Shown piece by piece: positions 28,928-39,372 of a stretch of 49,232 bases of DNA. The stretch's first letter is position 1, and each line of letters starts with the position of its first letter. Below the pieces are notes generated by a model, which was not told the DNA's origin, made no database searches, and saw only the letters and a list, made by a program, of their open reading frames with translations. The DNA is from Coemansia sp. RSA 487 (taxonomy: Eukaryota; Kickxellomycota; Kickxellomycetes; Kickxellales; Kickxellaceae): contig JANBRJ010000115.1 of assembly GCA_027577595.1 (NCBI GenBank), positions 1-49,232 on the forward strand. The letters are read 5' to 3'. A program made the translations under genes and the position numbers.

Positions 28928-30641
28928 TGGTGAACTATCTGCAGACGAGGCCGAGTCGCTGGTTCTTGCGCGAGTGATCCGAACACCAACGCCGGGTGAT
29001 CTGTTCCTGGATGAGCGGATCGAGCAGCTGGCACGCGACCTGGAGCGCAAGACTCACCAGATGGCCATCGTTCGTGCACTTATGCGACAAGCCGAGTCCC
29101 GACACAAACCGCACGAGCAGCGCGTGCTGGCAGCATCTTTCCGTGGGCTTCGGCGCGAGGTGCAAGCAGGCGCCGAGCAGCAGCGGCTCTACGAGACATC
29201 ACTTGAGGACCACTTTCTGTCTGCGACTCGCACACGCGTCCACATCCCACGCGCAATCACTGCCATTGACAACAGCAGCTCAGCAGACATTGCTGCCGAT
29301 GGAAGTGGCGGCACCTTGGGTGCTGAGCAGAAGACACATGTGGTGTATTTGATAGAGCTACAGCAGAGCATGCCGGCCGAGCATATAGATACGCAGACCC
29401 AGACCGCCACGGGTCATCATGCACCTACCGGATGGGTCGTATCGCGCAGGTATCGCGAGTTCTTCCAGATGCACAAGGACTTGCGCGCCATGTATGCAGC
29501 TGAGATGCGCGGCCATGAGCTGCCGTCGCGCACCCCGCTGATCAGGCTGCAAAGAGACAGGGACATTGAGCACCGCCGGGTCGGGCTCCAGAAATATATC
29601 CAGGGCTTGCTGCGCGACCCGCGCATTGCAAACGCACGTCCGGTTCGGTTGTTTCTGTCATCAACACAGCCACCACCGCCACCAGCACAATCGTCGCCGA
29701 CTGCCCCAGCTGCCTCATCGTTAAACCAACACCAAAGGGCATCAGCTGGAGGTGCCAAGGAGGGCCAGGGAATAACCGGCGATGACACGGCTTCTTTTCC
29801 TTCCTCAGCGGCAGCGATAGCGGAGCAGAGTTACGATAACAGCACTGGAATAGCGCAGTCAGCAGCGATGTCCGGGTGGATGGCGCAAATATACAAAACT
29901 GTCGGCGAGGACATTGAGGGAATAACTGGCGCAGATTCGATGCTCGAGATAATTGTGCAGGAACTTGGCGCCAAAGTAGCTATGCAGCAGCAACACCCGT
30001 CTGAAGCCGATTTGTCCGAAGACACCAACGCAACAGCAGCATCAGCATCAGCAATAGCGGTTGCCCAGGATAATTCTATAAGTAGGAACTACACGATAGT
30101 CGCCGGCGGTGGGCCGATGGTGGACATGTCGTCGGCCGGGTTTATCGACCCGCTGAGCGACCTGTTTGTCGAGGTGTTTGGACTGAAGAACCGCCGCAAC
30201 TGGCTGCGGCGGCAAGCGATCTCGATTCTCCTGCGCCATATCGTCGGCGGCACCGTCGAACGCCGCGTGCGCGACATTGTAGGTACCACTGTGCGTGACA
30301 TCCAACTGGCCTTGCTGGTCACCAATCTGCGCAACACGCTGTGGCCGCTCGATCCGAAGACTCGAATTCCAGGGCAGTTCCAGGGGTTCGAGCCACGCAC
30401 CGATGCACAGAAGACTGAGAGCGCGCAGGATGCGAGGAGCAAGATCTTGTGGTTCTTACCTCGGGTGCTGGGCGGCATGGTTGGGAAGAAAAATGCTCGC
30501 GATGGGGCTCGCCTCCTGGTGGATGTTGTCCAGCATCCGGTGCCTAACCTCAACCTGGTTCTTCATGCATTCGATGTGCTTGTTGCTTCCATTTTCCCCG
30601 AGATTAAATTCCAGCTGGACAACCATCACCAGAACCAGTGA
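26100..30641 (+). CDS. MDM1: Mdm1/SNX13-type sorting nexin (TM-PXA-RGS-PX-nexin_C)
   Basis: This 1513-residue protein has one N-terminal membrane segment (about 10-38, IGYVVLLTVALG). It then has a PXA domain (about 105-330) and an RGS domain (about 499-648, FTLREILTNVASLSAFAEYM to FPSFLRSTIYSRFLKEY). A long disordered region follows, with an acidic run of 12 Asp near 930-942, then a coiled coil (about 970-1040). The PX domain is at about 1080-1187 (RRYREFFQMHKDLRAMY) and the nexin C-terminal domain at about 1343-1440 (NWLRRQAISILLRHIVGG). This order defines the Mdm1/SNX13/SNX14/SNX25 family, which tethers the ER to the vacuole or lysosome and affects lipid-droplet and fatty-acid handling. It is longer than yeast Mdm1 because of the disordered insert. 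The gene is intronless, and the start is the only ATG before the membrane segment. Confidence 0.9.
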
Positions 30642-31660
30642 GTTGATATTTTAAAACATTGTTGTTATTAAAATGTTTGTTATTTCCTTTCGCTTTATTT
30701 ATTTATTTATTTATTATACTTTTTGGGATGTAAAGCAGCACTATCTTTATATTGCCATGGTTCAATTTTGCTTGGGTCTATCGCTGTCATACGTAATACG
30801 TCATCTGTTTATTAGCTTGGGTTTGTGCAATATGCACCGCTTACTCGTGGTTGCAAACTCCTTTAGTCCAAGTGTTCTTGGGATATACAGCCAAATAATT
30901 TATTAGGCATTGATCTTGAGAAAATACGAGATCTATTTTACGTGGATCACATTAATGTGGTTTTCAGCCTACGCTAGTTTGACTATTATATAGGCCAAAT
31001 TTATTCGAGTTTCTCGTTCATCTCTGGCTCCTGGCTTATGTATCTTGAAGTCAGCGTATTTCCTTTTCACTATATTCTTTGTATATGCAGCTTACTCGTT
31101 CACCGTATCCATATCAGCGTTCACATTTCCAGTCTAGAATATTATAATATTCGCTCTTGTCATTCTCCTATTTGACGATTCTGTAATTATAGAGATCAAA
31201 TTTCGTTTTATTACGGTTGAACTACAAAATAAGTACTACTTCATCAAGAGTTATTTATCAAAATACTATTTATGCTTGTTTCGAAATTGGTCACTAGCTT
31301 GAAATTTATTACCCCACGCATGTTTTGACATTCATGAAATTAAATACACACAACATAACATAACATGCCTAGAATACAGATAGAATCGTGTGCTTTGTAT
31401 GGCAATAAATGTTAAAGATTTATTACCAGAGTATATAAAAAAGAAACTGTGATCTATATTAAACAGCTCCAGCTCCCTTTTATTTTTATACTATCTTTTC
31501 AAGTATTTTTGGCACTATAAAACCTACAGATACTGTATGCTTATCCCACATATGCTCTTTATACTCGTGAAAGAAAAAGTATTTTTCACAACATATCACG
31601 CATTCTATAGGCTTCTCCGTGAGTGGTAAAGCGATGTGGGTTATTTTATAAAGCTATTGT
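30642..31660. other. Gene-poor AT-rich region
   Basis: About 1 kb downstream of the Mdm1-like gene. It begins with a TTTA repeat (about 30694-30715). It may contain the decayed front part of the F-box relative that follows, but I could not recognise any of it. Confidence 0.35.
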
Positions 31661-32319
31661 TTGGATGTTTTAAATTTGAAACTCAAAGTATCCACTAATA
31701 TTCAATTTCATATTTGCTTGCTTAAGCCTGTATACCATGAATTTATTCATGCAAATAGTGCATCTTGCTATTATATTACCCTCTACTTTCATCCATTTGT
31801 CAGAGTGGATCTGGAAATGTCTGGAGAAAATCTCATTTTTAAAGAATTCAATCTATAGAGGGCAAGAGAGTTGCTTGCAAGCTATGCCAATAACAGCCAA
31901 GCTGATTATCAAGTTATTAACGATGAAAAGTATATAAACGACATGCTGAATATTAGCAATTTAGCAGAGCACACAAGGCTAGATATATATTTTAGTAATT
32001 TTCTACTTGATGTTGAACCGACGAATTGGAATTATCTTGATGTAATTAAGACATCGAGCTTGATGCACATTACAGATTTAAAAAACTGGTTCTCAGAATT
32101 ACTAGTCTATTAAATATTTATATCGACGATTTGCAGTTTAAATTGGATGGGGAGATGGCTGCAAAAATATTATATGAGGATACACTTGTTGAGCCTATAT
32201 CATCTAACGTATGCATGTTTAGTTACTCAACTGAATCCGAGTATATAAAAAGCAAGATGGACAAATTAAATGATTACTTGGGTAAGCTGTTTCCAAATGC
32301 CAAAATATCTTTATTTTAA
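31661..32319 (+). pseudogene. Decayed F-box/LRR-like gene (copy 3, C-terminal part)
   Basis: This fragment aligns with the last 190 or so residues of the F-box-like protein at 17459-19120. Examples are ELLASYANNSQADYQVIN against RLFSSYAKNSKEDYKAVN, and VEPISSNV against VEPTSSKV. It is broken by one in-frame stop (31856-31858) and one frame change near 32110. The F-box half is missing or unrecognisable. It lies on the plus strand while copy 1 is on the minus strand, so the copies are dispersed rather than in tandem. No function is expected. Confidence 0.65.
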
Positions 32320-32632
32320 ATATTAACGCATTGCAACGTAACATCTTTTCATGCTTATTGCTATATAGATGTTTTTCAAATAAGCTGGATTTTGAAACGC
32401 AACTCAAAGAAATACAAGAAAACCACGTCGTTATGTAAATTATCCTAATGAGAAAGGGCCATTATAAATGTAAAATACATGACTAAAATAACGCACAACT
32501 GTTACAACAATATCCATGAGAGCGAGGCTCAATTTAGCGTTAATATAATACTATAAAGTATATTATTTTGCTTGCAACAGAGCTATCCATGTGCATAGTT
32601 TGGAAAAATCTCATTTATCTTCAAAAGTGTAG
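32320..32632. other. Intergenic region
   Basis: AT-rich sequence between the F-box remnant and the 3' end of the P450 gene. Nothing recognisable is seen. Confidence 0.4.
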
Positions 32633-34225
32633 CTATGAGGTTGTTTTTGCAGGCGTTACAACCATCCAGCAATCATTATCCGGGTTTTTCGGTTTATAGC
32701 TGAAAAAGGACTTGCCTGGTGTGTTTCCCACCGAGGAATTTTGACATGCTTTTCCGTCGGGAAGTTTGAAATCGTACCTTAGAATAAGATTTGCCAGCGT
32801 CGTGTACAATTCGGCCATTGCAAGATGGCGCCCAACACAGATACGCACACCCGAGCTAAAAACTAGAATATCCTTGATACGTGCTTCGGAATCTGGTCCC
32901 ATGAATCTTTCAGGGTCGAAATCGCTAGGGTTTCTCCATAATTCCGTGTTGCGATGGTAAGCATATAGAGATACGCATATTTCAGTGCCTTTTGGTAAAA
33001 AGTACTTGCCATCCATCAAGTGTGTACCTTGTTCAGGAACAGAGCGAGGTAGATATCCAGATACGGCGGGATGGAGCCTCATTACCTCGTAAATAACTGC
33101 CGTTAGATAAGTAAGCTTATTTTTGGCAAGGTCAAAGGTGATGACTGTGTTCTTGTCAGGGAATGCCCCCCGTATCTCCTTCCTTAGTCTATTGTAAATG
33201 TCTGGACGATGCAGCAAACACAATATAACCCAGGTAAGCGTGTTGCTTGTGGTATCTGTGCCTGCAAGAAGCAACAGCAAAACTTCAGCCACTAGAGAAA
33301 TATCATCAATAGGCTTGCCAGTAAATGGATCACGGGCGCTGACAAGTCTTTGCAAAACATCGACACGATTAATGCCGTTGCCATTCATGCCAGAATTAAC
33401 ATTTTCTTGTTTGCGCTTCTTGATTGTGCTAATAGCAGTTGCTCGAATGTACTCACGATCAGAAATCCAACTGGGAAACAGGCGCTCTACTTGCTTGCCA
33501 AATGGTGCGGACGATCTGATAGCACCTAATTTGATTGTCTTTGCAACGCAATCTATCATCCTTGTGTTTCCAGTAGAAACAATATCAAAACTCTTGCCGA
33601 ATCCCAACACGCCAATAATGTCAAAAGCCATACCGTGGAAGCTATAGTAAAAATTGACCATGGTTTTGTCTTGATTTGGCGACAACACTATTTGCGAATT
33701 CCACAGGGAAATGAGTGATAAAACACCGTGGTTGAGTATCTTGTCTTCGTAGAGGCGGACAAATGGCAGCGAATAAGAGTTTCCAAGCTGTCTACGTCTG
33801 GTCTTGTTTAGATTCGAATCTGTGGTAGAGAAAATTGTTGGAGGCAGTGTTCTCATTGTCTTGTAGAAGGAGCCCTTCGGAAAATCGTGTGTAGAAAGAA
33901 TACGCTTGAGCTCGGATGCATCACTTACAGAAACTTGGTTGTAGCCGACACGCACAACCAGGCCATACTTTGAATGTAGCTTCTCGGTGTACCAATGGTA
34001 TTTTCCACATGCAATGTAAATGTTTAAAGGAATATTGGTAAAAGAGTTGAGCAGTGGTCCGGGTATTCTCCATAGAGACGTTAGGTACGAGCGCTGGACA
34101 CCTTTTGTAACTAGCCAAGCGCCCAGTATCAACAGAGCGTTTGACAAAAGAGCACTGCGCTCTGGAAGGTACGTGGCTAAAAAGCTCAGCGTAGTAGCTG
34201 CAAGAGGGAAAAATTCTGACCACAT
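32633..34225 (-). CDS. Cytochrome P450 monooxygenase
   Basis: This 530-residue microsomal-type P450 has a hydrophobic N-terminal anchor (about 5-40) and a WRIPGP hinge near 52-57. The I-helix motif AGTDTTS is at 321-327 (oxygen activation) and the K-helix EVMR (ExxR) at 380-383. The PERF motif is near 438, and the heme loop FSSGVRICVGR has the axial Cys at 463. All hallmark residues are present, so it should be an active monooxygenase needing a P450 reductase. The substrate cannot be predicted. The open frame extends 41 codons further upstream. I prefer ATG 34225 because it places the membrane anchor at the usual position. It is divergent from the acyltransferase fragment at 35047, which could be a tailoring partner. 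Confidence 0.9.
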   Translation of the reverse strand: MWSEFFPLAATTLSFLATYLPERSALLSNALLILGAWLVTKGVQRSYLTSLWRIPGPLLNSFTNIPLNIYIACGKYHWYTEKLHSKYGLVVRVGYNQVSVSDASELKRILSTHDFPKGSFYKTMRTLPPTIFSTTDSNLNKTRRRQLGNSYSLPFVRLYEDKILNHGVLSLISLWNSQIVLSPNQDKTMVNFYYSFHGMAFDIIGVLGFGKSFDIVSTGNTRMIDCVAKTIKLGAIRSSAPFGKQVERLFPSWISDREYIRATAISTIKKRKQENVNSGMNGNGINRVDVLQRLVSARDPFTGKPIDDISLVAEVLLLLLAGTDTTSNTLTWVILCLLHRPDIYNRLRKEIRGAFPDKNTVITFDLAKNKLTYLTAVIYEVMRLHPAVSGYLPRSVPEQGTHLMDGKYFLPKGTEICVSLYAYHRNTELWRNPSDFDPERFMGPDSEARIKDILVFSSGVRICVGRHLAMAELYTTLANLILRYDFKLPDGKACQNSSVGNTPGKSFFSYKPKNPDNDCWMVVTPAKTTS

Positions 34226-35046
34226 ATTTGTTCTGAAATAGATACTAGTCGAAAAGTAAAAGCACAGATACAAAGTAAAGTTCAATGTAAACGAGAACAA
34301 GGGACAACACATATTTTCTTTTTCATGTTTTCCTTTTTTTCTTACCATTCTACAGCTTTGGGTGCGCCTTGAACAATATATTATCCTTGGCTCTTCTTAA
34401 CCACACTAAATGAATAGCTTTGGACAATGGTCGATCAACAATAGAACCTGAGCGTTTACAGCAGAAAATGCACAAAAACAACGGCCTATTCAGATCGGTT
34501 TTGGGGTGTTTTGCCTTGGTTTGTAGGGTTTATCCAAGAAGAACGAAAATCCTTAATGAATAAATTTACCTTAATGTAGTTTCATGCTCCAAAGGTCAAT
34601 GTATTGTCCGTGGCACATTTTTAAAATACAGCGACATTTGATGTCGAGGGTTTTTGACAAAAGTTGTTTGAGTTTGGAGATGTGTTTGGCTGAAACTAAT
34701 ACTTGTGGACAATTATAGACAGGTGTGGCTTTTACTTCCCACGCACTTCAACGAACAAAGCAATTTTTATTACATTTCACACGAATAAGAACCGCTTCCA
34801 GCTCATCCAAACGAACACTGTAGCTCCCCTGGGAAGAGTATTTCATTTTTGAACTTCAAGGAATATATCTGATCCAAGATCCTCTTTTCTTTCCCGTCAC
34901 TTTTAATTTTGAAAACAAATAAATTTATTGATTCAATAACGTCACAAAAGGTGTGCCTTAACAGCTTGGAGGAAGCAATTACAACAACCAACATTGCCTT
35001 TTACTATTGATATGAGAACGCCAAACGCGATACATGGGACACATTT
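34226..35046. other. Divergent intergenic region, P450 / acyltransferase
   Basis: About 820 bases, probably the P450 promoter plus the lost or spliced front of the acyltransferase. Near 34824-34923 the plus strand has a short open stretch, PWEEYFIFELQGIYL, that resembles the N-terminal segment of HXXXD acyltransferases. The frame is not continuous with the gene at 35047, and no good donor site links them. Confidence 0.35.
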
Positions 35047-35742
35047 ATGCCAGCCACAACAATGGAGCAAGCATTCTACACAACCCTTTGCGACATTCCA
35101 CTTTTCGCTGGAAGCTTGGTAACCGACTCTAATGGCCGGATCTTTGTTCAGGTGGAAAAGAACAACCTGAATATGCTTGTTTACACAGACACGTCGTGCG
35201 ATGTTGACTTTGACACGATCAAAAACACTGGATTCGATACCAAGTTACTGAACAGATCGTTTGATCACGCTCGTGACATCCCGGCTCCTTCCAGCATTAT
35301 TGGTGGCAGAATTAAGCTAGCCCAGGCCCACATTATCAGGCTTAGGGATCTCAGCGGAGTATGCTTATTTGTAAACATTGCACACTGCCTAGTTGATGGT
35401 ATAGGATATACGGCATTTGTGAAACGGTGGGCTGAAGTATCCCAGTGGCTGACAAAGCGTCAAAATGGGATGAGCACAGCGCTATCCAAAATAGAGCACA
35501 TCCACGATTGCTCGTTTATTTCAGAACTCTGGGAAAGCGAAACAAACAAGCTGGACTCATTAACGCTCGATTCGCTGAGTAAGGGAAGCGTTTTCGCCAA
35601 ATTTATTGCTTGGATGTCCCCAGAAACACGCGGAACAATGCTCAAGCTTCTCGTGTCTATCGACAAGCGCATAAAATGCTATTTCCACATTTCCAAGGAA
35701 AGAGCTGATGTTCTTCATGCAACTGGGATGTTTAGCAAGTAA
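35047..35742 (+). CDS. HXXXD-type acyltransferase, N-terminal half only (probably broken)
   Basis: This 231-residue protein resembles the transferase family (PF02458-type, BAHD-like) that moves acyl groups from CoA to alcohols or amines. MEQAFYTTLCDIPLFAGSL matches the family's early strand-helix region. HCLVDG (113-118) is the catalytic HxxxDG motif, with His113 and Asp117. Members normally have about 430-500 residues. Here the frame stops after GMFSK, so the whole second domain with the DFGWG motif is missing. Ten further in-frame residues (NAKRDTWDTF) are open upstream of the ATG and also look coding, so the true start is probably lost or in another exon. I expect a pseudogene or non-catalytic remnant. 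Confidence 0.65.
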   Translation: MPATTMEQAFYTTLCDIPLFAGSLVTDSNGRIFVQVEKNNLNMLVYTDTSCDVDFDTIKNTGFDTKLLNRSFDHARDIPAPSSIIGGRIKLAQAHIIRLRDLSGVCLFVNIAHCLVDGIGYTAFVKRWAEVSQWLTKRQNGMSTALSKIEHIHDCSFISELWESETNKLDSLTLDSLSKGSVFAKFIAWMSPETRGTMLKLLVSIDKRIKCYFHISKERADVLHATGMFSK

Positions 35743-35929
35743 TTGTTTCGGAAATATTTATAGCTAGCGCCTGAATACGTACAATGGAAATAGTAGTAGT
35801 GACAAATATATAGCAAAAACAGGGTGCTGGGATCGCTCGTATCCATTTTCCTGGGACTGTCAGCAATAACTTTCGAGGAAAAAACAGAACCGAGGTGGTT
35901 TTATTCTGTAAATTTGTAAACGAGAAAAT

Positions 35930-36170
35930 CTACTTGTTTTGAAAAAGTATCTTTATCTTTTTATCGTCTTTGTTGTATTCACATCTTTCAAGTATATTCC
36001 TAAGTTTGTTGTAATCTGTGACTCCAGAAGAGATCATATCAACGAAAGTAAAGTTAGGACATAGAACAGCAAGCGAAACCCCCAACACAACCACAGACTC
36101 ATTTCTGAAATACGTAGCTCCAAAATCATCGATGAAGAAAATGAAACAAATGCCTAAATTGCACCCATTA
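35930..36170 (-). pseudogene. F-box/LRR-like gene remnant, C-terminal tail only (copy 4)
   Basis: The minus strand encodes VLCPNFTFVDMISSG...YNKDDKKIKILFQNK and stops at 35930. This matches the end of the decayed gene at 20520-21484. The recognisable part is about 75 residues and begins roughly where the Argonaute gene ends, 40 bases or so downstream of its stop. The remainder of the gene is absent. Its upstream boundary is approximate, because the open frame continues into the Argonaute gene as an unrelated overlapping frame. Confidence 0.5.
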
Positions 36171-36212
36171 GCATTTCCATGTGGACAAGGTACATACATG
36201 AGAGAGGTTAGA

Positions 36213-38867
36213 TTACATAAAGTACATAGAGTCTTGGATGTTCCTGTGCACAGGTACCAGATGTAGTGACTCGACTTTCTTGCTGTTTTTCTTCTTTCCA
36301 TGTTTCTTGTGATCATTTTCTTTGTCAAAGAACGGGAGGTCGTCAAAGCGGCGATTGAGCTGCAACCTGCCCTTTCCAGACAAACGATGAGCGTAATACA
36401 ATGCAGCAGGCATCGTTGCGGACCTGCAAATGATAGGATATGTGTAGCACATATTGTACGTGAGCGTGCGCAGCGCTTGTGGAGTAAATCCTGTGTCGTC
36501 ATGGAGCACGTAGTAGCATGTGGGTCGCGATACACCAAGTTCTGGTTGATGCGAAACCAAGTAGAAGCTGAAGACCACGGGGCTGGTCACATCTTGGCCA
36601 ACCATGGTTCCTGGTAGACAGTTACCAAACGCATCATTTGCGTCATCTTGGATGATGAAGCGTGCGTTATGTCGCTTGCGTGCTAGAACCATGGTCACTG
36701 AGGGTCGGTATTCGGGATCAACCAACCGGCACCCACTGTATATCGCACACAGCTCCAGATCCTTGACCGCACGCATCTGCGAGTCGTTGACGCCGTCACG
36801 GTAATACAGGATACGCTTGGGTTTTTGGCCGGTTGACTTGTAGAAAATACGAAGACACTGGCGCACAAGGATATCAAAGTTCTCGATATACTCCATGCGC
36901 TTCGGGTGCTGGACCACAATCCCCTGGAACCGAGACGCTTGCATATCGACGGAGCCCAGAATGGCTGCTACAGACATACACTGGGACTCGGTTGTGTGGC
37001 TGACGTCGGCTGAGATCACCAGCGTTGGCTGCTGGTCATTCAGGCTGTGGATGCTATCGGGAGCCGACAGCTCGCTGGTGGTGCCGCCCAGCTTGACGTT
37101 GATTTTGAGCGCAACCATTGACAGAAGCTTGGGATTGTGGGCCCGCACGTGAGCAGCAACGATGCACTGTGTTTGAACACCCACAAGGGTCAGTGCCACA
37201 CGCTTGAGCTCGCCATACATGCGTACGGTGTACCGGGGCAAGATACACAGAACCAACTGCGCCTTGCTGCCTGCATGGGCGTGTGCCAGCTCAGCGGCCT
37301 CTGCCACTGTTTGCTCGATGCTGCTGGAGAGCGAAGCGTACTTTATGGGTGGCCCCGTGTTGCGCACATCGATGCCTATATCTTGGCTGACCTTGACTAG
37401 CTGCGCAACGAATGCTTGCACCAGCGGAGCAGGCATCGCTTGCTTTGAGCACCCGAGAATAAGAACGGTCCACGACGTCAGCTGTCGCCCGTCCACCACA
37501 TGCTCAATCTTCCACTTGCCGTTTCTCGACGATACGTCGACTGCAGCTTTGCTTGTCGATTTGCTGCTGCACATTAGTAGTTTTGGCTGCTTAAGCAACT
37601 GAGCGTCGATGTGTATGAGCTCTGGACTGATCCGAATGCCAAAAACGTCCAACGCAGGACTCGAACTGCTTGCTAGTGCTTGCGCTCCCCAAGAGAGAAC
37701 GCGGTGTCTGTCTGTTGGCGCTAGGTACCCGAGCGACAACACTGTAGCGCGCTGCCACCGCGCCATGGGCTCCATTATCTGGTGCTGGTGGATTGCGCCA
37801 AGTGCCAGCGGGATCGGCGGGCCGTTGTCTGCAGTCAAGAGACAAGGCAGTCTTCCATTGAATTGCGACTGATCGACACCATGGTGCTCCTGGAAGTACA
37901 AAGCCAGGCTTGTTCCATCCATAGTCATCTGGTCTGCACGCTCCTTGGATATCCCTATAACCCGGTACACAAGATTCGGGTGTGTGCTGCCCAGAACGCA
38001 TACGTGTAAGTCCCGTGCAACTGCTTCAAAATCGCGCCAGTCCTTTTCGGTCACGCCACTGGCCAACGACGCTCCATCGGCTAATTTTGCTAATATTGGT
38101 GCAAAATATGCTTGCGCTAGCGCTTCTACTGTCTTTCGGTTGATGACAGGAACCATGCGCTGGCCGATATTAACAAAGAGGGCGCCGCGCCCGGGTCGCA
38201 CAGTGTACTTGTACTCCCAGTACAAATCAGCTCCCAAGTCGCTAGTCTTTGGGACAACTGCATTTCGAGCACACAGCTGCCTGCTTCCCACAGAAACCAT
38301 ATCCGGTAGCTTGCAGCCGCGCACAATACTATCCAGTGCATACAACATGCCCTGCACATATGCTTCGGCCACACTATTGTCGCCGTCGCAGTATTTATCC
38401 AATAACTTTACATCATATCGCCGTTGAACTCGCAGTGTCACGTGGAACAGGCAAGGAAGTAACGCATCGTTGGTGTTCCCTGCGTCAAACGACTGCGTCA
38501 CGCTCAGTGTTGTGGACGATTCGGGCCAGTGCTTATGGACCGATTTGGCGCTGTAAGCATAGTCTTGGCCGTCGAAAATCAGAGGCTTCGATGTCCATGA
38601 ACTATCGTTGAGAGAAACAGCCCTTTCGAACACCTTCTTCCGTATCTGGATATTCGTCACTTTATTCGCATTTTCTTCCTCGCTGGGTTCGTCGCTTGAT
38701 ACGGCATCCATGTTTCGAATATCTACCACGTACACGTATATGTGTTTGGCTTTGATCGCTTTTACCCGAACAAAGTTGCCCACCACCTTGGTATTTGGCT
38801 CATTGCTTGGTTCATTGCTTTTAGTGGGTTGTGGAGGATATGCCAAAAATTTTGTTGGCTCGTCCAT
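36213..38867 (-). CDS. AGO: Argonaute (slicer-competent, eukaryotic Ago type)
   Basis: This 884-residue intronless Argonaute binds small RNAs and silences matching transcripts. It has the N and linker regions (about 25-240), PAZ (about 250-385), MID (about 450-590) and PIWI (about 600-860). The RNase H-like catalytic tetrad appears complete: Asp621 (SADVSH), Glu659 (RMEYIENF), Asp691 (YYRDGV) and His827 (YYAHRLSG). The spacing 659-691 equals that of human AGO2 (637-669). The C-terminus ends SMYFM, like the usual MYFA end, so the protein is full length. The start at 38867 is the only ATG before the N domain. Before the end, a Lys-rich segment (NDHKKHGKKKNSKK) replaces the usual Ser/Gly-rich loop. 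A silencing role is known for the family. No Dicer or polymerase is in this window. Confidence 0.95.
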   Translation of the reverse strand: MDEPTKFLAYPPQPTKSNEPSNEPNTKVVGNFVRVKAIKAKHIYVYVVDIRNMDAVSSDEPSEEENANKVTNIQIRKKVFERAVSLNDSSWTSKPLIFDGQDYAYSAKSVHKHWPESSTTLSVTQSFDAGNTNDALLPCLFHVTLRVQRRYDVKLLDKYCDGDNSVAEAYVQGMLYALDSIVRGCKLPDMVSVGSRQLCARNAVVPKTSDLGADLYWEYKYTVRPGRGALFVNIGQRMVPVINRKTVEALAQAYFAPILAKLADGASLASGVTEKDWRDFEAVARDLHVCVLGSTHPNLVYRVIGISKERADQMTMDGTSLALYFQEHHGVDQSQFNGRLPCLLTADNGPPIPLALGAIHQHQIMEPMARWQRATVLSLGYLAPTDRHRVLSWGAQALASSSSPALDVFGIRISPELIHIDAQLLKQPKLLMCSSKSTSKAAVDVSSRNGKWKIEHVVDGRQLTSWTVLILGCSKQAMPAPLVQAFVAQLVKVSQDIGIDVRNTGPPIKYASLSSSIEQTVAEAAELAHAHAGSKAQLVLCILPRYTVRMYGELKRVALTLVGVQTQCIVAAHVRAHNPKLLSMVALKINVKLGGTTSELSAPDSIHSLNDQQPTLVISADVSHTTESQCMSVAAILGSVDMQASRFQGIVVQHPKRMEYIENFDILVRQCLRIFYKSTGQKPKRILYYRDGVNDSQMRAVKDLELCAIYSGCRLVDPEYRPSVTMVLARKRHNARFIIQDDANDAFGNCLPGTMVGQDVTSPVVFSFYLVSHQPELGVSRPTCYYVLHDDTGFTPQALRTLTYNMCYTYPIICRSATMPAALYYAHRLSGKGRLQLNRRFDDLPFFDKENDHKKHGKKKNSKKVESLHLVPVHRNIQDSMYFM

Positions 38868-39372
38868 TTTTACTGCTATGCTTCGACTATATAAACATTG
38901 GAAAAATGGTTAATACAAATTCTATCAAACATCACTTTCCAAAAATTGAAAAAAAAAAATTAGCATCAAATCTTACTAAACTGCCTTCAATCTACTCTAT
39001 AATTTTACACTATGGGGTTTATATATATAATAAATGTGAATTTGAAAAATGAGCTGATGGTGAAACACCAAAAAGAAAATGATAAAAGTAAACTAATCAC
39101 ACACAGCCCTGTCATGGACGTCCCCTGTCGGTGAACCAAGTTCTAGCCTTCCATATGCGTATAGTGGACAGTGGAGCAGCTGGGAGTAATCTGAGCCAAG
39201 GTCTGCTTAGACGAATTCCCCCACCTAAACTTTAAAATTTTAAACCTGTCAAGATACGCTTGCTAATGAATCCTGAATTTTGCAGCATACTAGCTTTTGC
39301 CAAATCCCCTTCATCTATTTTCATGTCATCCTTGCTTGGAGTGTTTGACTGTCATTCACCTTTCCTCTTGGG
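38868..39372. other. Intergenic region, Argonaute promoter side
   Basis: About 500 AT-rich bases between the Argonaute start and the 3' end of the membrane-protein gene. No coding stretch is supported. Confidence 0.4.

Noticed and set aside
35933-36538. A 202-codon minus-strand frame overlapping the end of the Argonaute gene in another frame.
   Set aside because: Only its last 75 or so residues are protein-like (the F-box tail). The rest is an out-of-frame shadow of the PIWI domain.
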